Shown here piece by piece: positions 58,398 to 64,000 of a stretch of DNA of 64,000 nucleotides; the stretch's first letter is position 1; every line of letters starts with the position of its first letter. The notes under the pieces are model-generated. The model saw nothing but the letters and a program-made list of their open reading frames with translations, ran no database searches and had not been told where the DNA came from. The position numbers and the translations under genes were made by a program. Origin of the DNA: Hordeum vulgare subsp. vulgare (lineage: Eukaryota; Streptophyta; Magnoliopsida; Poales; Poaceae); NCBI RefSeq assembly GCF_904849725.1, contig NC_058519.1:359321974-359385973 (forward strand). Direction: 5' to 3'.

Positions 58398-61300
58398 AGC
58401 AAGACTTTAGGATAACTATCTACTCATGCAATGTATCAATAAGGTTTTGTGTGGTTTCATGCGGGAAGCCAGCATTTGACTCGTGGCTAGAAAACTTGCA
58501 TTTTTAAATAATTTTGACAACTTGATTTCTCGCACTAGAGTCCACTAACACCACAACAATACACCATCGTGGAATCATTCCGTCTCCATACGGAATTGCC
58601 GTCCACGACACTCACGCTTATCTTGACAATTTTATGAGTAGCCATTGAAGTTATCTATGAACAACATATGTCTCCAAGTAGTCCATATCCGCGGACGCGG
58701 CTATTCGAATAGATCATAACCCTGCAGGGGTGTACTTCGTCACACACGCTCTCGCCACTTATCTCCATGTGCACGTCATGCACCTCGGCAACCTTCAAGC
58801 GGAAGCCCAGCGAGGGAGTCGGCAACGACTGTTAACCACACTAGTACCTAGTCCAGGTTTATCGCCTATCTCAGAGTAACCCGTACGGAAGTCCGGCGAG
58901 GTTTCCGCCACGGCCTCAAACGATGTGCGCAGGGTTCCCAAGCCCACCATCCGGGTGCCACTTGGTACACCGTGCCACTGCCTACCGCATCATAGCCCAC
59001 CTCTCAGGTCAGCACTATGCACGGCCTCCAGCATGACTATAAACACCAGAAACTACTTGCAACTCCTGGACCGAGTACTAAGCGATTAATAAGTCGAGAG
59101 GGTCAATTAAGTATCCCAACGTGTGGTAGTATCTAGTCTTGGATTACATACACGGAACTCAGTTCCTAAGGACGGTTCCAATGAAACAACCCGCCATGTA
59201 CTCCTACACATCCTTTCACCGGTACCTTTACCAAATGAGGTTCAACACACAACCTTTGCTTACCGAACACATTCTCACAATTCTGTTCATCTCCCAGATG
59301 ACAGACCTTACACAACTCTAAGCATAGCATGCATAGCAGGATAAGGCACATCATGGCTCAAGCAACTACCAGGTATGCTAGGTTGCAAGGTTCGGCTATT
59401 TACTGTGACAAGGTTAGGTTATGCAAAGGAAGTGGGTTCAACTAACGTGGCAAAAGCAGTTGAAGCATTTGATCCTAATGCAATAAGTAAGTGCAGGAGC
59501 AAGAACATGGGATTTATCGGGATGATCAAAATGGTTGCTTGCCTTGTTGCTCACAGGAGTGACAATATCCGTCAAACGGATATTCGGTGGAATCCGGGTG
59601 AGCGGAGCCTACCGAAAGGAATGACAACAATCAATAACAAACATATGCAATCAAGATGATGCATGAGCATGGCATGATAATGCAAGGTGATATACTATTA
59701 TAACTAACATGTATTAGGTATGAAGTTGATTTGAATCACATTCAAATATCACTTCAAACGAGGTATTCTCGGATACCGTTTTAATTGATTCGACCTGATG
59801 CTCAGATCAACTTGATGTTAACATTCATGGGATGACATGTTAAGTTTCTGGTTTGTAATTAGAACAGTGTTTGATCATGTCATTCATAAAGAAATTTAAA
59901 TATTATCCATATTCCATTTATAAAGTATTTATAAGAATTGACATATTCGTTAATCTACATGTTTGGGTTCTGTAACTTTTTCAAACATGATTGAAAATAG
60001 CATATTCAGATTCCTTGAATTTTTCTGATACTTTTTCATATATAAATTATTTCCATTGGAGTTACAGATTAATTTCTATGAATTTTTGAAGTTTTAAACA
60101 TTTCTGGAATTATTCTTATACTCGAAAATCCCTTTATTGCGTCAGCCTGACATCAGCAGGTCAACCGACCTGTTCAGGTCAAACCTAACAGGGGGGACCC
60201 ACTGGTCAGCCTCTCAGGGGTTAATCCCGCCATGACCAGCCCCTAACTGAGTTTGACTTGGCCTTGGGCCCACTGTCAGCGAGAGATTAAGCATTTAAAC
60301 TGCTGGATTAGGTTGGCCACGTCGGCCCTCGCCGGAGCCTGGCCGGCGGCGACCAGATCCGCGGCAGAACCTCGTCGGAGACACGCTAAAACGTGATGTG
60401 GTTCTCGGGAAAGAATGCTGAGTGCACTCGAGTGATCTCAAGGCTCGACAACGTCCATTGCTGGCCTCAGGGAGAGCTATAGGTGGCCGGAGTAAGCCGG
60501 CGACGAGCCGGGGCTGCTGCCGGAGTACGGGTTCAATGGTCCAGTGGGTAGGGGGCTCGGATCCGAGGGGAAAGAGAGGGGAAATGACCGCTTGCTCATG
60601 GGGAGTGCAGAGCTGCTCTTAGACGGCTCGGGGAAGGGCTGTTGCCGGCGTTCCACCGTCGATTTGCCGGCGACCGAAGGTTGAAGACGATGGCGTTGGG
60701 GGCGTAGCAGAGCTCGGGGAGACTTCGGCCGTTGCAGAGAGAACCAGCTCAACGAGGCGAAGCTACTGGACTACTCGAATGGGGGTTCCTGTGGCTAGAG
60801 GCGCGGCGGCTCGAGCTCGAGCTCGTAGCAATGGCGGCAGAAGGAGGGAGGAGAGATCCGAGAGGAGGGGGGAACTGGAGCTGGGGAATGGATAGGGACG
60901 GCCTCGGGGGGGATATCCCCGTTGTCGCGCTATCCTGGGGGGGCTCTGGAGCTCGCCACGGCGAAGCAGGAGGTGGAGGGTCCGCCGTGGTTGATCTCCC
61001 CTCTGCCAGAAGGCACAGGAAGAAGACGACCCTGCCCCTGGTGGGCTGGGCCTCCTCAGGCGACAGGTAAGAGTTTTCTCATTCTTTCTCTTTTATTTTT
61101 TTCTAATTTGTTTCTGTTTTGCTATTTCATTAACTTGCTATTTATTTCAGCTCCCAAATAGTTTGTGAAAGCTATTTTAAACACACCAGAATATTTGTTG
61201 GAATATATCCAACCATTCCCAAAGTTTTCAATATTTTTGAAAATTTAAAGTTTCTGATTTCAAATTTAAAAGTTGAAACCAGTAGCTTTTTGCATTTGTT

Positions 61301-61562
61301 TAAAATGCTTAAGGTGTCAAGAAAAAGGTTTTCATCATTGCTCATTTACTTACATGATTTATCAGAAAGATTGAACTTTTCTTGAGGCCATTTTGGGTTC
61401 ATTGATTTCAACTAGTTTGAATTTTCCTTCATTTGAGAAGTGGCTAGGGTTTTAGCATTTTCCTTCATCACTTGCTTTATTCTTGTTGAAAATTTCCTAG
61501 ATGCAATGGCAAAGAAAACATGAGCACAAAGCTAACTTGCTTAAGATGTCAGGGATGTGACA

Positions 61563-64000
61563 TCCGTTAATTGGGCAAGTTATTCTTATGGAGTTGATAA
61601 CACTTGATGTTCTTCCACTATGCCTAGCTCAAAGGCATGAAAGAAAGTGCTTGTTGGGAGGCAACCCAAATTATTTTTATTTTCTATTTTAGTGGTATTG
61701 ATCCATGTTACTACTGTAGCACCATCATTGTATCTTTATTTTTAAGCTTTGTGCCAAGTTATAGCCTCCGATTTCAAGAAAGTTAAAAAAATGTGACATG
61801 TTGTCCGGAAACAGATTTTGTCTTCTTGATGGAACAATTCACCAACACTCAGCAGATCATCTTTTTGATCTGAATTTTCTTTAAAGAATGCTCTATATAA
61901 TTTCCTATTTGTCATATTGTCTAAGTTTTTGGATTTGAGTTGCATCAGTGCCCCGAATAAATTATTTACTACCTGCTGTTCTGTTTTTCACAAATTCTGC
62001 CATGTTTTGCGTTTTCACCATTTTGCAAATCCTAAGCTTACTTTTTATTTGCCAAAAGCTTTTGGAAATCATTAGAAACGGTAGATATTCATGAAAATAT
62101 TTATTTCCAGCACGTAATGAATTATTTTATAAGGGTACTAACCACTCTAATCAGCTTATGATGAGTTTCGTATGAAGGGAGTTTTCAAGTATGCGATGGG
62201 AGATGATGAAAGAAGATACAGGAGTGTCAAGCCCTCAAGCTTGGGGATGCCCCCATGCTCCCCAATAAATATTCAAGGAGACTCAAGCATCTAAGCCTGG
62301 GGATGCCCCCGTGCATCCCCTCTCTATCAACAATCATCAATTCGTCCATCTCCATGCTATATTTTTATCACTCCATATGTTATGTGCTATGCTTGGAGCG
62401 TCCCGCTATTTACTTTTTAGTGATACGTGTCGTATTTCGGGAAATACGTGTGTTTTTAAAAAACTAAAAATTAGTTCAGAACTCTAGCTGCTAAATTGAT
62501 TGCTAACCTCTGGAGGGGTTGGAATATATAGAGTACCCTCACATTACAATGAGTCGAGGATGCGCAAGGATAACCAAACCCCCAAACACTCCTCATTGGG
62601 GTATTTGTCTCTTTGTGAATTTCCTAACTAGATAGAGAGTTACCGGTAATAAGTGTATGAGTTCTTTGGACTAATGTGAGTATTCGATTGTTGGCACTTC
62701 CACTATCCATATTTTGCTAGCCTCTTTGGTACCGTGCATTGCCCTTTATCATATTGAGAGTTGGTGCAAACTTCGCCGGTGCATCCAAACCCATCACATG
62801 ATACGCTGTATCATACATAAGCCTCATTATATCTTTCCTCAAAACAGCCACCATGCCTACCTATTAAGGCATTTCCATAGCCTTTATGAGATACATTGCC
62901 ATGCAACATCCACCATCTCATGACTTGATCTTCATGTCATACATGCTTTTGCTTGATCGTAGAGCCGCATGATAGTTGGGCCTTGCCCAAATTATTGTTG
63001 CATGATGCGTTGCATATCCTGCTACACTGGCAGAGGCATACATTTGCATACATCATGATAGTTTTCACTTGTCTTTATGTTGAGTACTTCTTATAAAGTG
63101 TGACGATCTTATTTTTATTCATGTAAAACATAGAGTGTTGCCCTTAAGTGAGGAAAAGATCCCAAAGAGGACAAAACAAAAGATCCCAAAGAAGACAAAT
63201 GAGAGATAAAAAGAAAGAGCCAAAGAGGCCAGAAAAAATAGAAAAAGAAAAAAAAGAGAAGGGGGCAACACTACTATTCCTTTGAAAGATCCACACTCGT
63301 ACTCCATTGCTATATTTGTACTACATAAACATTATCATTCATGCATAACTATGTGCGGACCCTTACACTATAGAACTTGGTTTGCATATTCCAATGATGA
63401 GCCTCCTCAAATGAGCTCTAGGTCTTCATGAACAAACAAGTTGGATGCACCCCCACTAGTTCCATTGGAGAGCTTACCTTAGCTCATATGTGCACCCGTT
63501 ACATGGCAATCCCTACTCCTCACATCATATCTATCATTCGGCTTTCTCTCGCCTATCGTTGTCCTCATTGATGTGAGGCTTTCATACCTTTTTGTCTTCC
63601 TTCCCCATCATTATTCTATTTTCCATCCTAAGTGCCAACATATCTTGCTTATGCCCATCCATTGCATGAGTGCTCAAAGTCGAAAGGGAGAGGATCATTT
63701 TGACTTGTGCCTGACTAGTGGTCTCGGGATGAGTCAAAATAAGATTCTGAAGGACACCAAGTGTGAGATTTTAGTAGATTGAGTTCTCAATTAAAAAATA
63801 TTTTATGATATCAACCCATCTACCACTTCGTGCACGCAAGCACCATTTGGAGACATTCGAGTCACGGACAGCGAGAGCTCTTGCACCTTTATGTTCTTAC
63901 TTTGCTAATTTCAATACTAGATATAGACTCTTGCTTGTTATTGTCTTGACTTGAATTGCATCTCTTACTTGCTTTAATTTGAAGTTCTTATATGTGTGTT
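61563..64000 (+). mobile_element. Interior of gypsy element F, 3' part
   Basis: Matches in order T's interior read on the minus strand: gcttgttgggaggcaaccca at 61650, PPT-like words aagc.tggggatgcccc at 62238-62318, gtaccgtgcattgcc and ctcctcaaa-type phrases, the agagaaagagccaaagagg block near 63215, and ggatgcac.cccactag near 63445. No pol motif is seen. The PPT and 3' LTR expected downstream are beyond the window. Short frames (62255-62467, 62714-62923, 63573-63782) are not conserved in T. Confidence 0.75.
62236..62318 (+). repeat. PPT-like repeats in F interior
   Basis: caagcttggggatgccccc at 62238 and taagcctggggatgccccc at 62292, equivalent to the pair in T at 14698-14786. Confidence 0.6.

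Larger units (their letters stand above)
57545..61562 (-). mobile_element. LARD-like solo LTR B
   Basis: 4018 bp with TGTCGGG..GATGTGACA ends on the plus strand, that is A's family in reverse orientation. On the minus strand: start at 61562, AT-rich part, GC-rich leader (about 61070-60300), module with ccctgcaggggtg (near 58722), GAGTAC/GTACTC palindrome (58382-58397), ttgcag, acidic frame, AATAAA. No PBS, PPT or gag-pol. Its length is close to D's 5' LTR (4.39 kb), supporting the LARD-like class. GC-rich open frames at 60422-61161 are not shared with A. Confidence 0.85.

Overview
The window is a deeply nested block of plant transposable elements with no recognisable host gene. It looks like Triticeae chromatin (wheat, barley or Aegilops type). 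The signs are BARE-1/Angela-type Ty1/copia LTRs (start TGTTGGAAATATGCC), Athila-type Ty3/gypsy elements, gypsy LTRs starting TGATACGTCTCCAACGTATC, very long LARD-like LTRs (large retrotransposon derivatives), and a tRNA-derived SINE. Family names are recalled, not searched; boundaries come from TG..CA ends, target-site duplications (TSDs), primer-binding sites (PBS), polypurine tracts (PPT) and LTR-to-LTR comparison by eye.

Left half (1-28391). A LARD-like LTR (G) enters from the window edge and ends at 2580. It abuts a minus-strand gypsy LTR fragment (S1, 2581-2646 and 20024-20995). S1 was split by a LARD-like element (D, 2647-20018, minus, TSD ccgac). D's 5' LTR was in turn split by a non-autonomous Athila-like element (T, 11379-17906, minus, TSD atgag). 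Both nestings are closed by perfect 5-bp TSDs. From 20996 to 23552 lies a rearranged copia cluster holding a SINE with 16-bp TSDs and an inverted-repeat (MITE-like) element. A truncated LARD-like LTR (C, to 24654), unclassified AT-rich DNA, and a decayed gypsy LTR (about 27012-28016) follow.

Right half (28392-64000). A plus-strand gypsy element H (5' LTR from 28392, gag near 39128) was hit three times. A full-length copia element R lies in its LTR (28456-37109, minus, TSD actcc/actct). A full-length Athila-like element E lies in its gag (39424-57077, minus, TSD atttt). A gypsy LTR F follows downstream in the same gag (57340 on). E carries a tandem triplication of a 2425-bp unit (46072-53346: LTR end, PBS, gag and protease), and its 5' LTR contains a LARD-like solo LTR (A, 54268-56930). 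F contains a second solo LTR of A's family in opposite orientation (B, 57545-61562), so A and B form a large inverted repeat. The window ends inside F's internal domain.

All gag/pol genes are broken by nonsense codons or frameshifts; none looks able to make a full polyprotein. The least expected signals are the triplicated PBS-gag-protease unit, a short acidic reading frame that ends the LARD-like LTRs and differs between copies mainly by synonymous or conservative changes, the A/B inverted pair, and the SINE inserted at a copia polypurine tract.
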